Below are positions 1 through 10,029 of a DNA stretch of 28,571 nt, in pieces. Under the pieces are notes generated by a model. The model was not told the origin of the DNA and made no database searches. It saw only the letters and a program-made list of their open reading frames with translations. Every line of letters begins with the position of its first letter. The stretch's first letter is position 1. This DNA comes from Cudoniella acicularis (taxonomy: Eukaryota > Ascomycota > Leotiomycetes > Helotiales > Helotiaceae). The DNA lies in the NCBI GenBank assembly GCA_013054445.1, contig JAAMPI010000669.1:1-28571 (forward strand), given 5' to 3'. Both the position numbers and the translations under genes were made by a program.

Positions 1-780
1 CTACCACAAAGACAAGATTCGGCACCGAGTTACTTTTCTTCAGCTGCAAGTGCTCCACCTTTGCAACCTCCACAACAGCAAAACTTTACGCAACAATTTC
101 AAACTGCTTTTCCCGGTACACCCACGCAAGCAACTGCTCCTCCACCTTATCAGAATTTTACCCCGAACTCCGGGGCACCACAACAACACATTCCCGTGAC
201 GCAACAATACCCCCAATACGCTAATCCACTTTCCCCCGGATTGTCATCCACAGGCTTGAGTTCCCCAGGAGTTTGGTCCCCACAAACACCAGCCCACAAC
301 CCGAACGCGAACCCCAATGCGGCATTTATGCCTTCATCTACTCCCTCCGCAGCGGTAAACCCCAATGCTGCATTCCTGCCTTCATCCAAACCCTCTGAGC
401 CAGTAAACCCCAACGCTGCATTTATGCCATCATCCAAGCCCTCTGAACCAGTAAACCCGAACGCAGCGTTTATGCCAAAATCGACTTCAGACCAACCCGC
501 CGAACCATCTTCCCTAAAACATAGCGCTACAGCACCACCTGGCGGATTTGCGCAGTACTCATATTCGAATAGGCCGGTCAGTTCGCAGCCACTCCTCGAC
601 GATTATAGCGTCCATCAGCAAGTGTATCGGCCCACGGAGGCGGAGGCAAAGAAACATGGCAAGAAGAAGAAGAAAGATGTACCGAAAGACTCGCCAAGAG
701 GGGCTCTGGAGGATAGTGCCGAGAAGATGGATAAAGGGGTTAGCAACTTCCTTAAGAGGATTGAGAAGAAAATTGGTTGA
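1..780 (+). CDS. 3' end of a low-complexity, repeat-bearing protein (5' partial)
   Basis: The frame is open from the first base of the window to a TGA at 778-780, so the start lies upstream and the visible 259 residues are a C-terminal part. The sequence is rich in Pro, Gln, Ser and Asn and looks intrinsically disordered. Counting from base 61, residues 84-140 hold about three and a half copies of a 16-residue repeat (core NPNAAFMPSS). A Lys run (KHGKKKKK) follows, and the last ~30 residues (ALEDSAEKMDKGVSNFLKRIEKKIG region) look like a short amphipathic helix. I do not recognise the family. The orderly charged C-terminus after a long disordered region suggests a scaffold or adaptor-like protein, but that is inference. 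No intron is needed in the visible part. Confidence 0.7.
   Translation, partial: LPQRQDSAPSYFSSAASAPPLQPPQQQNFTQQFQTAFPGTPTQATAPPPYQNFTPNSGAPQQHIPVTQQYPQYANPLSPGLSSTGLSSPGVWSPQTPAHNPNANPNAAFMPSSTPSAAVNPNAAFLPSSKPSEPVNPNAAFMPSSKPSEPVNPNAAFMPKSTSDQPAEPSSLKHSATAPPGGFAQYSYSNRPVSSQPLLDDYSVHQQVYRPTEAEAKKHGKKKKKDVPKDSPRGALEDSAEKMDKGVSNFLKRIEKKIG
310..480 (+). repeat. 48-bp in-frame tandem minisatellite, about 3.5 copies
   Basis: Units begin at 310, 358, 406 and 454, each encoding NPNAAF(M/L)P(S/K)S plus a variable tail. The unit is a multiple of three, so copy-number change would keep the frame. Copies 2 and 3 are nearly identical in protein (KPSEPV tail) and differ at several third positions. Confidence 0.85.
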
Positions 781-1439
781 GCGGTCGGGGTGGGATTGGG
801 AGGATCGAAGGGAAAGGCTGAAGTCAAGAAAGAGGAGGTGCTGGAAAGTGAGAAAGGGCGACGATGGGATGAGGAGGTATGTCTACGAAATTTCAGACGA
901 TTGACGACGCTTCACCGAATAAGAGCACTTTGCCATTTTGGTAATTTTACCACTTCTGGACGCGCGAATACCCAGTGGAATTTCTACATCAAGAGAAGTA
1001 TGGGAAATTTTTACACTATACCCATCCCAAGATCATATCCTACCAGATCCTACCATATCATATCATCATGTGTCCAGTGGCATTCGTTTCGTTTCATTTC
1101 AACTTTTTGCGAGAAAGGGAAGTTGCGTGGGGGGCTGCTGCAAAAGCAAAAGGAGCCGTCCCCCCTCCACTAAAACCGAAACCTTCGACATTCAGTGGAG
1201 CTCCAGCCGTTAGGGCCGCCACGGAGCAATATGATCGTGAAGAACGAGCTGAAGTCGACCTATCGTTTTGGGCTTCAATCCGGTCACCGGTCAATCGTCC
1301 GCAACCCTTCCCTTGCTCTTCCGATCAATACTGACTATCCTACTCTCCTCCCCTTGGTCGATAACACACGCCCGACTCATTACAGCTGCATTGCAACTTT
1401 CCAACGCATATCCCCGCAGATCGAGTTTGGGCGATGCGA
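781..1439. other. intergenic, no recognised gene
   Basis: This is the 3' flank of the first gene. The short open frames on both strands show no domain and no splice-consistent extension. A low-complexity CATAT/CCTACC-rich stretch lies at about 1020-1070. Confidence 0.6.
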
Positions 1440-2115
1440 TTGTGGGTGCCGAGAATGAGTAGTGGACAAGAAAACTTGCGGAGAGCCAGGGACAGTTTCC
1501 AAGTATCCTGCAAATATTTTTCCGGGCAACAAGGCTGCAACAGCCAGTTATACTCCCAAGCAGGATTTTTTTGTCATCCGCCGACGACTGGCGATATAAG
1601 TGAAAATTTTAACCAAAGCAAGAAATGAAAATGAGTGGTGGTTTGGTGGTTGGGAAAAATCGACTGGAAGGGAAGCCAGTTTCCGTTTGTTTTATGCGTA
1701 TTTTTCGATGCGACAATGTTGCGATGCTCCCAAGCGGGGTACTGTTTGGTCATTCGCGATTGGCGATTGATGTAGTTGAGATCTAACGAAGACAAGTAAA
1801 CACAAGTAAGGGAAGAAGTCGTGGTTAGGAAAGATGGAGGAGAAACAAGGCCAGTTTCCTGGCAGGCAGCCGTCAGGGGCATGCGATGAAAGCGGCCGGT
1901 TTTGGGGTGGCGATTCCGACAATGTTGCGACACCCTCAAGCAAGGTATCTATCCCCCCCCCGCCGTCATGATTGACGATGTAATTGCACTTCTGACGAGA
2001 GTAGGTGACGAAAACGACTGCTAGTTAGAAAAGATTGAGCCGCGCAAAGCCAGTTTCCAGGGACTTTTCAAGCATTTTTCGACGCAACAGCTTGCAAGCG
2101 GGGAATGGGCATCCA
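1440..2115. repeat. degenerate tandem repeat, four units of about 175-200 bp
   Basis: Four copies of an anchor (g)ccagtttcc lie at about 1492, 1676, 1851 and 2050. Each is preceded by a GGTTAGGAAAGAT-like segment about 30-40 bp upstream and followed by a GCATTTTTCGA..GCAACA..GCTTGCAAGCGGGG-like segment. Units 2 and 3 also share GATTGACGATGTAATTG-like DNA. The copies are strongly diverged, so this is an old array. It lies just 3' of the minus-strand gene ending at 2152 and shows no coding frame. Confidence 0.6.
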
Positions 2116-2151
2116 GTATCACGTGAACACTTCAGCACTACTACTGCTCAG

Positions 2152-2998
2152 CTACCATTCTGAATTTGCACGCGCATCGCTGTTCGAGGAGGGACCACTG
2201 GAGCATGTCGAGTATCCACCGTTTGGATATGGGTAATAGGCGTCTGGAGATTGGATTCGAAGATCGAAAACTGTGCCGACACCAGCAAGGTCCTGCCCCC
2301 ATTCCGAGATGTCTTGTCCTGCGACGGTGGAAGGGAATGAGTAGGGAGCGGGTTGGGTCCAGTACACAGGATCTTGGTCGCCGTAGGTGTGATTTGCTTC
2401 CGAGGTGCATGTGGCTCGAGTTGAAGAGGCACTGGCATACCGACGCATGGGAGGACTTCGGACGCCGGCTGTCTGTGATGGCATGGGAACTGGTTGATAC
2501 GCGTTGTGTTGTTGGTATGGGTATGGATCCGAAGCCTCGAAGCGTTCCTTTGGTGTCATCTTGACCGAGTTCTGGGTGACTTGGCTTCGAAGTGGTTGCT
2601 CGAGGTGGAGACCCATGGTAGCTGCTGCGATCTCGACACGACAACCTTCATTGAGCTGTGCTTGACGGACATAAGCGGGGCCCTGATGGAATTGTTCTTG
2701 TTGATAGTTGTGGTGGTCCATCATTGGAGTGGTGATCGCGGTGTACTGTAGTGTATGGGGAAGATCTTGTGGGACATGCGTGGAGTATGCGGGCATGTGC
2801 TGAGCGGTCTCGACGATAGTGTGCTCTGGGGAGTTCGAATAGTCGAGGGTGATGGTGAGGTTCCTGTGATGAAGTGATCAGACTCGAATGCGACAGGGCA
2901 CCTCGACAGAAGGAGAGAAGAGGAAGGGGGGAGGGGGGGGGAGACTCTGCTCACTGTGCTCCATGGATATCCGCGCCTTTTGGAGTTTCAGCGATCAT
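2152..2998 (-). CDS. Pro/Gln/Tyr/Ser-rich protein of unknown function, two exons
   Basis: Exon 1 is 2998..2955 (44 nt, starting MIAETPKGADIHGAQ). The intron is 2954..2864 (91 nt) with donor GTGAGC, branch-like CTGAT and acceptor CACAG. Exon 2 is 2863..2152. The splice closes the frame exactly, with CA from exon 1 and G from exon 2 forming Gln15, which favours a real gene of about 251 residues. Exon 2 opens NLTITLDYSNSPEH and continues as a His/Gln/Tyr/Pro/Ser-rich, probably disordered protein with no Cys/His finger or membrane segment. I do not recognise the family. Its composition resembles the disordered parts of fungal transcription regulators, but no DNA-binding domain is visible. A TATA-like box lies about 95 bp upstream. 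The C-terminus (...ARANSEW) falls just before the degenerate repeats. Confidence 0.6.
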
Positions 2999-3090
2999 GT
3001 TGAAGAAGGAGTGTACAGATGGGATGAAGAAGAGACTTGGAGAAAGGTAGCGGGTGTGTCGGTCGAGGGCAGGAAGAGCGGATGCGCTTA

Positions 3091-3101
3091 CTTATAAATA
3101 T
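3091..3101 (-). promoter_or_regulatory. TATA-like box of the 2152-2998 gene
   Basis: On the minus strand the sequence reads TATATTTATAAG, about 95 bp upstream of the proposed ATG at 2998. That is a normal distance for a fungal TATA element given a short 5' leader. Confidence 0.4.
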
Positions 3102-3778
3102 AGCTGCTGATCGAGGTAGCAAAAGGCAGGTGAAGGGGAGGACATGCCTTTAATATATTCATGAATCTTGGAAGACGGTCTGGGAATCCTGTAGCTCCTG
3201 TGGCTCCATTCAAGAGCCTGCATTTCGTTTCATGCTCACCTTTCTTACCAGTAGTGTACTGTAGACGCAGAGATTTAAGGTATCCGAGTCGGATTTAGAG
3301 GGAGGATACAACGCGGGGCTGTTTTCGTAGGCCAAACACGGAGCCTCTTCAAGATGCAATCGCAAGGATGTCAAATTGCATCCCTGCGCGTTGACGGTAG
3401 AAGAGAATTGCCTGACGCCCAGAGTGGAACGATAGGTTTTGCCTTAAGGTTTTTGCCTTATGGTTCGCAAAAAGGTTCGCAAAATGGCGGACTACAAAAG
3501 CTCGGTAAAGGCCACGCCCACATCGTTTTCTGCTCGATCGAATACCTTCTTTCACTCCTTTCACTCCCTTTTATTGGCTCGCCTATAGAGCTCCTTTGGG
3601 TCACCGAACTTTATACCACGAACCCCACGTGCCTTGCCGAATCTAAGGGGTAGGCCTAGCAGAGGCACAGTANAATCATACAATACTGCGTATGCGTATG
3701 ACGGTACTGCTCTACAGTTCTGCTAGACTTAGAGCCCGGGTGGCCATGCCATGCCAATGATTTCAGCCGACGGTGCGG

Positions 3779-3810
3779 GTGAGCATGAGCGTGAGCGTGA
3801 GCTCGAGCGT
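3779..3810. repeat. GTGAGC-type hexanucleotide microsatellite
   Basis: This is an imperfect run of GTGAGC/GAGCGT units in non-coding DNA. Confidence 0.7.
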
Positions 3811-4367
3811 CAATACGGTACATTGGCAACTTCCAAACACGAAACAGGCAGTAGAAGCGAGCGATCCACAAAGCATCCACAAGCCTTCTGGAAACTCTGG
3901 CCCCCGGCGATGCACTAAGGCAGAATTCCGAACCCATGCGTACCTGGGTATCGGCCAGGCCACGATGCGATGCGACGGAAATCCATGTAGAGAACGAGAG
4001 TCGGGTGAGGGTTGTAATGTGAGCTCTTCGACTCCCGTTGTTCCTATGTTCCACCCCCTCTTCCTTGAATGGCCCGCCTACCGAGTGGCTGTTGGAATCT
4101 GGTCGTGTGGCTGCGGAGAAAAACAGAGGAATCGCACACGGGCAAGTGAGGGGCAATGAATCTCTGAAATGCCTCGCCGGCACGGTCGCGAGATCCAAGC
4201 AAGCTGCAAGTCAAACGCCAAAAGTACCGGTAACACATCCCACATCCCTCTCATCAGCCCAACAACGTCCACCTATCTCTCCGGGCAGGGATCGCGATAG
4301 ACTTGAGAGAAAATCTGCACCAGGGAGAGGCTTTCGTTCCCCTTCTGAGCGTCTGGATATCAGACTA

Positions 4368-4387
4368 GTCGACGTCGACGTCGACGT
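4368..4387. repeat. GTCGAC microsatellite (self-complementary unit)
   Basis: Three perfect GTCGAC units plus GT are followed by degenerate TGACG. The unit is palindromic, so the run can fold on itself. Confidence 0.8.
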
Positions 4388-5119
4388 TGACGCCAGCCGA
4401 CAGGTGCGGCCACCTAGTCTCTTCACCGCGTTGCAGATGTGATTGGCCTTACTCCATACTTGTCTTGCCCTCCCCTCAGCCATTGACCAAGCATACATAC
4501 ACCGAAGAAACCAAGTCCACTCGCAACCCAGGAGCTTCGTGATCCGAAATTCCGGCGCCGACCTGCCAACCTTTCCCGGCGGTGGCGGGTGGGATTTCGG
4601 CAGGAACATTACAGACGTGAGTGTACTACCTAGGTGCTGTGCGCCCGACCAAAGCAGTGGGCGGATGTGTGAAATGTTGACATGGGACTAGAAGAGATCA
4701 GTAAAAGTGTCCAGAGACAGGTGGGGTCCATGGCCAAGTGGCGCAGAGAAATACATAGTAAACGCGTGCATTCTCCATGGTAAGCCCGTATGAGATGTTA
4801 GTTTTCCTGGATCCAGTGCGAACGTGTATACATTATGCAGACTGCATCAGGCTGGGAAAGCTGACGGTTGGTGCAGAACAGAAAAAATGGTCATCGTCCT
4901 CATCTCCAACACAGGACTTGTGCCCACAAGCACTCGAATGAATAGTTACGATTCAGACGGAAGACGAAGATTGCGTCTAGCCATGAAAAACTGGTCTTAC
5001 CAGCAGACAGGCAGTAATTTTGATCAAGGCAATTTCTAATACTGCTTGTTCTTCGAGGATTGGTCATGAGTTAGTTCCACGACACTTAGTTGAGCCGTCC
5101 GGCGCTCACCCCAACCCCT

Positions 5120-5150
5120 GGCACATGGCACATGGCACAGGGCTGTGCCA
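5120..5150. repeat. GGCACAT short tandem repeat ending in an 8-bp hairpin
   Basis: GGCACAT/GGCACAT/GGCACAG repeats run into TGGCACAG-GG-CTGTGCCA, a perfect 8-bp inverted repeat with a 2-nt loop at 5133-5150. No gene end is recognised nearby, so no role is assigned. Confidence 0.6.
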
Positions 5151-6776
5151 GTCTGCCTTTCCCGACTTTGTTCTGGATAAGATGCATCTGAATCTGCATC
5201 TACATCACCTCTCGCCACTCCCTTGATCGAGCCTCCTTGCCGGCTCGCGCGATCACTGGATACGCCGCAATGCGCCGAAGCCGGGCCAATATCAGCCAAC
5301 ACGACTCTCTCGGATCAACCCCTGTTCCCCGCAGTGAGCCACGAGCTGTCCGTCCTTCCCACCCCCCTTTCACTGAGAGTTACGGCATGGCGAGCTTGCC
5401 TCACCATCTGATAGGTATTTGGCACAACCTACCTGCCTCACCACCACCAATGGCTTCTGTCAACTGCATAACTAAATTGCTATTATGCAAAGTCTCTCCG
5501 AGGTCCTTGGCCGTGCATGATGTGTTGATGTGTTGATGCATTGGCAAATTAGTCAAACAGTTATCAGAACAATCACGTAATGATTCATCTGCGATGAGGA
5601 TTGGAGACGTAACTTCTCAGGTTGCCAAAGCGTGGCAGGCTAGGCTGGTCCAGTCCCGGAAAATCCATCTTTCCTGGAGATAAGTGCCTGCCCAACCGAT
5701 CTTCTTTGAATCTGGGAAAATTATGTTTGTTTTGTAGTATGTTCGCTGACTCTTACTGTAAAGGGGACACGAACGCTGTTGGACAGCTCTGAGTTTGGCA
5801 TCGAAACACAGAAAGATCCATCTTTGGTCAAAAGGTCCTGCTTGATGCTGTCTTCGCCACATGGTTTTATTTCCTGTTCTCTCAAGCCGTTCCTGGCCTG
5901 AGGACACCAGACACAGTGGTAGAACGAGACGTCCAATAGATTTCCTCGACTTCAACGCCCCATCAGAAATGTTAAAATGACACGAGAGAAAGACTTCCAT
6001 GTAATCAACATCCGTGTGATGAGGATGGAAGCCATCTTCGTGGAAAGATTACCATAAGCAAGTGCCACGGGTTGGAAACCAACAACAAGTCTACGATCAT
6101 TCGAGGCCATAATAGTGGGACAATGCCATCAATTCATCGTGTCTTAGGTTTCTGGACAAAGGTGTGTCATCTTCTGAACCCAGTGTTACTGTACATTGTA
6201 CCTTCACTTCCAACTTTCTTGATTCATCACCTTGGCACCTCGATATTATGCTCAAGGTAAGGACCTCCCTTTCTAATACATTGAAATAGCCTCGATCACA
6301 CATCTCTCACTGTGCAGCATCAGTCTGCAGGTGACGCATACTTGTCCCTGAAGTTAACGCCAGTTCCTGAATCAAAGTTATGTTCCTGATTCAATGGATC
6401 ATCTTTGGTGTGTGTGCTCGAGGTGGGGCATCGGGCAGCTGCCGGCGCATTCTTTGAGAGGGTAGGGAACAGAAGCTTGTCGCTGGTGGTTGCCTCATGT
6501 TTTGAGAAGATAGGGGTAAGTGTAAGCGCCACGGTGAGTCTGCGCTGATAACAACACAAGCACGAGGAACTGGTCCCTTATACGTTTACTAGAGGCTCAA
6601 TACTCCAGTTCTACCTCACCCCAGCATTGGCATTCCTTGAAAATTTTGAACTTTTATATATAACAACAGTTCAAGGAACGGACGACTAGGCGCCTATGTC
6701 ACCATCTGGCCATTCTAGCCACGCCAGCAGCTATTCTTCTACGCGAGATCGTTTTCAATAGAGTTGGCAATCCGAA

Positions 6777-7097
6777 CGTTCTCCCATTTGTTCGCATTAC
6801 TTTGGTCTTTACACCCCTCACCGATCACAATCCCTATCATAACGGCGTTTTTTTTTTCAAGGGAATCAGCAATCCACAGTAGAAAACGCTCTATGAGATT
6901 TTTTCCCCTTGAAAGACGGTTATGGGCATCCATTCCCAGAGGATTTTGTCGTTCGCGGCCTTCTGTGGGCGGAATGGCGCTTCTCCAATAAATGGCTCAC
7001 TAAAAGGAAGATTGGCGAAGAGGAGAAACGCCTTGAATCGATTTCCATGACTGTGCAGCGGAAAGAGCGAGTTCTCTGGCTTATGGGATGGGATTAG
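6777..7097 (+). pseudogene. C-terminal fragment of an Est1-like family protein (decayed)
   Basis: The frame 6909-7097 encodes a segment with PFPEDFVVRGLLWAEW, then KIGEEEKRLESISMT, then RKERVLWLMGW. From memory this matches the C-terminal part of a large fungal family annotated as Est1-type DNA/RNA-binding proteins, where PEDF..RGLLW, a D/E-rich step and RKERVLWLG occur in this order about 20 residues apart. Just upstream, a different frame (6780-6840) gives LPFVRITLVF, which fits the preceding hydrophobic part of the family, so at least one frameshift separates the pieces. No start codon or full domain is present. It lies upstream of, and on the same strand as, the N-proximal fragment at 7376-8800, so the order is inverted relative to one gene. 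The two therefore come from different copies or from a rearrangement. Confidence 0.5.
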
Positions 7098-7375
7098 AGA
7101 ATCAGTTCTGGGATCGTCTTTGAAGGAGAATACCTCGCTCTGTCTGCCGAAGAGAGTTTTGAGATCATGTGACAGCCAGAGACTTGGCCAATCTCTTAGG
7201 AACGGCTTGTTGCAGAGGTCAATTTTTCGTTCGATTTTCCTCCTTCCTTCCGGATCTCCGTGCCCGGGCGTTCCAGCAGCCCCCGAAGCCCTCCTTACAA
7301 TCCATGACTCCTTTCGAATCTAGGTGCCAATGTCTGACCAGACTGTCAGTAGAATGCAGGGGAGACTATGGAGCA

Positions 7376-8800
7376 GTAGTTCCCCCGTCGATATGTGGCC
7401 CTTATCCAACCTCTTTCGTCCGAAAACTACACCGCCTTGTTCGAGGCTGTAGCTCTTCCATCGACATGTGGTCCCTCTCCAGCCCCTTTCCTGCAAGCAT
7501 CACACACGGGCAATTATGCCAATCAAGTCATTGCAAGATCTCACTCTAATTTTCCAAAATCAGCTTGCTGCAGATGTCAAGGGAATCTACGCCGGGTTGG
7601 TAATGGTAGAAGGTAAGTGCACTGAGGTAGACAATAAGTTGGCTGCACCAACCAAAAGCCCTGCCGAGCTGAATAACGAGCAGCGGCAGGCTCTCCACAG
7701 AACTCTTCTGGATGAACATCATAATTTTTTCCTAGCATCGCAAATGATTTCGTCCAAGAGCATCTTGATTTTTTTCTAGAATCACAGCATCCTTTTGTCG
7801 CTCAGCGTTTCAAGTGTTTTGATTCAAAGTACGCTATGCCGGCGAGAATGTGGCGTCACGGGATTCATTCGTTTCTTGAGCTTTTGCGACATCACCTTCC
7901 ACTCCGCCTGCCATATGCTATCTTTCATTTAGTTCGCCTACTTGATGATGGCTCTCTTCTACGAGACCGTATCTTCTTTCACATGTTCTCGGATTTCTAG
8001 AGAATCATTGCGCATTTCTGTTGTTGCAGAAATCGATTAAATATCCCATGCCAGCAGGAATGTGGCGTCACGGTATACATTTGTTTTTTTCCATTTTCGC
8101 GACATCCATTTCCTGCTTCTCTTGATCACATGTTCGCATTTATCTATTCGGCCTATTCGATGATGGCGCTTCTCTACGAGGCATTACCTGCGTTCAAGGA
8201 TACTTGGATTGAGTGCTTTGGTGATTTTGGACGTTATCGAATGGCAATTGAAGACGACGACATCAGAGACAGGGAAATCTGGACTGGTGTCGCTCGGCAT
8301 TAATACTCTAAAGCACCCACTACGGGACGCTGAGACGGTGTTTTCCCCTAGATACTCGTGCATTCATATCCGCATTACGGCATACTTGTGTTGCTATAGA
8401 TTAGGGACGATTCGCTGGGAAAGTGAAAGTATGCTATGCCAGCGAGAATGTGGAGAGGCGGAATACACTTGTTTCTTGAGCCTTTGCGACATCTGATTTT
8501 TGTTTCTCTTAGTTATATCCAGGAATTAATTTATTTAGCATGTTCAATGATGGCGTTGCTCTTCGAGGCTGCCGGTTGCTTATGGCCGTGAGGATGTGGC
8601 GGCAAGGCATCCACTGTTTTCTTGAGCTTCTGCAGCATTCAATTCCTGTTTCTCTCAACCACATTTCAGTCTTCATATATTTCGCCTATTCAATTATGGC
8701 TCTCTTATACGAGACGGTGTCTGTTTCCAAAAAAGATTTGGATTGAATTTGTCACGTGGTTGAGAAGTTTGGATAGGAGTTGCACGACATTGGTAATTCA
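7376..8800 (+). pseudogene. Est1-like family pseudogene with a fourfold internal module
   Basis: The frame 7468-7779 carries AADVKGIYAGLVMVEGKC, then ALHRTLLDEHHNFFLASQ, typical from memory of the N-proximal part of fungal Est1-type (EST1/SMG7-like) DNA/RNA-binding proteins. Next comes the module MPARMWRHGIHSFLELL...FIY.AYSMMALLYETV, which should occur once. Here recognisable versions start at 7835, 8050, 8435 and 8582. The second is longest and continues through TWIECFGDFGRYRMAIEDDD and EIWTGVARH to a decayed YSKAPTTGR. Copy 1 has a frameshift and an in-frame TAG, copy 2 has a frameshift and TAA, and copies 3 and 4 are open across the module but end soon after. A ~60-bp duplication also lies at 7376-7435 and 7449-7510. 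Multiple lesions rule out an intact product. The family name is recalled, not searched. Confidence 0.65.
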
Positions 8801-9169
8801 AAACCCCTCGCAAAAGCTCTTACTTTCGAACTCTAATTATATGGCCGAACCCCTTTCACTAGGTTTGTAACTCTATATTATATTTTCCAATTTTTTTCAG
8901 ATGAATTCCTCTAGCGGGTTGAGAAATCAAAACATCCAATGCAAGCAATGTGTGTAAAGGATTCTTTGAAAATTGAAATCGTTCATTCAATTACTTTTAT
9001 TACACCACCTGACTTTCCGTCTTTTCTCCTAGAAAGGAAATAATCCGGTCACGGTGCACATTTTTCCAATTCTCCTCTCACCACCTTCCAAAGCAGTGCA
9101 AAACCAACTTTCATACCCGATACCTGCACCCTCGGGACTCATGCCCCCCAATCCAATCAAGAAACCGAA
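8801..9169. other. AT-rich intergenic spacer
   Basis: No recognisable continuation of the Est1-like family is visible here. This is the 3' flank of the convergent GFA-type gene. Confidence 0.5.
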
Positions 9170-9788
9170 TCAAAACGCACTCCCCTCCACCTGCTTAACC
9201 CCCTCCGCACCCTTCAACCACGTCACCCTATCCTTCGTAAACTGCTCGACCTGGGGCCTCAATCTCGTCTCATGTAAATGAAAATCATCAACAGTCCCAA
9301 TCCTCAAAATACTCATTCCGGGAAAGCCCCCACCGACACGATACATAAGTGTTCCACAGCTTTTACAGAAATAATTGGCCATGGTGTTGCCGTTATGAAC
9401 GGTTGTGTTTTGTGAGAAGATGGAGAGGTTGGATTGCCCGCGGACATGTTTCAGGTGTGTGTCCAGGATGCAGAAGTTAGAGGCGAACATGGAGGCCGTT
9501 ATTTTGTGGCAGTCGGTGCAGTTGCAAATGAAGCTTGTGGCGAAGCCAGGGCCTTCTGTTGGCTATGGGAGGGAGGGTGTCAGCGTGTAGCTCTGTTGAA
9601 GATGGGAGATGGGCGATGGGAGATGTTGAAGGGAATTAAGATGGATTGTGACTTACGAATGCGAGTTGCACGGCCCCGCAGTAGCAGGTTGCTGTTGCTT
9701 CGTGACCTTCATCGTCCTTGGAATAGCCGTCGGAGGCGAGACCAGCGAGGGGCAAGTAAGGTTTGGATTTATCATCGTGGGAAGCCAT
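9170..9788 (-). CDS. GFA/CENP-V-type zinc enzyme (glutathione-dependent formaldehyde-activating-like), two exons
   Basis: Exon 1 is 9788..9657 (44 codons, MASHDDKSK...). The intron is 9656..9563 (94 nt) with donor GTAAGT, branch-like CTGAC and acceptor CCATAG. Exon 2 is 9562..9170, and the junction is in phase 0. The 174-residue protein carries the zinc pattern of the family: CYCG at residues 35-38, CNCTDC in early exon 2, and CKSCG followed by a Gly-rich turn and a SILRIGTVDD segment. Known members bind zinc through these cysteines, and a few condense glutathione with formaldehyde, while most fungal paralogues have no assigned substrate. I therefore assign the fold, not a reaction. Length and motif order are complete and no lesion is seen. 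No signal peptide is evident, so a cytosolic location is likely. Confidence 0.85.
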
Positions 9789-9979
9789 TGATAGTTGCGT
9801 GGTGTTTAAGAGGGAAGCGTTAAGTAAAGTAGAAATGTTGAGTTTTTCTCGATGTCTCTGAAGTGAAGTAGCAATATTGATTTCTTTTCCTTTTGCGATG
9901 TCTCTAAAGGGTGGAGATTTATCGAACAAGATACTGAATTGAAGTTTAAACTGAAATCTACTCTTCGAAGGAAAGCACC

Positions 9980-9993
9980 CCTTATATACACGA
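9980..9993 (-). promoter_or_regulatory. TATA box of the GFA-type gene
   Basis: The minus strand reads GTGTATATAAGGGG, about 195 bp upstream of the ATG at 9788. This implies a 5' leader of roughly 130-160 nt. Confidence 0.45.
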
Positions 9994-10029
9994 TACCCAC
10001 CCCACAAATCCGTCTCAATTACCAAGCAA

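Larger units (their letters stand above)
3102..6770. other. long intergenic stretch without a recognised gene
   Basis: Short frames occur on both strands, but none carries a recognisable domain, splice-consistent neighbour or coding-like composition. Contents worth noting are an ambiguous base (n) at 3673; a GTGAGC-type microsatellite at 3779-3810 that creates an artefactual His/Ala repeat on the minus strand; GTCGAC repeats at 4368-4387; a short hairpin at 5133-5150; and a 9-bp inverted repeat TTCCTTGAA/TTCAAGGAA at 6633-6641 and 6670-6678 around an AT-rich core. Confidence 0.5.

Noticed and set aside
3656..4198. Long minus-strand frame with a His/Ala repeat
   Set aside because: The repeat comes from the GTGAGC microsatellite, the frame contains the ambiguous base, and no domain or splice support exists.
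4724..4800. tRNA-like start (GGTCCATGGCCAAGTGG)
   Set aside because: No anticodon stem, T-arm or GGTTCRA B box follows at the right distance.
5617..6000. 127-codon minus-strand frame
   Set aside because: No recognisable motif and no splice-consistent neighbour; likely chance.
9434..9823. 129-codon plus-strand frame
   Set aside because: Antisense to the GFA-type gene and crosses its intron; no independent support.
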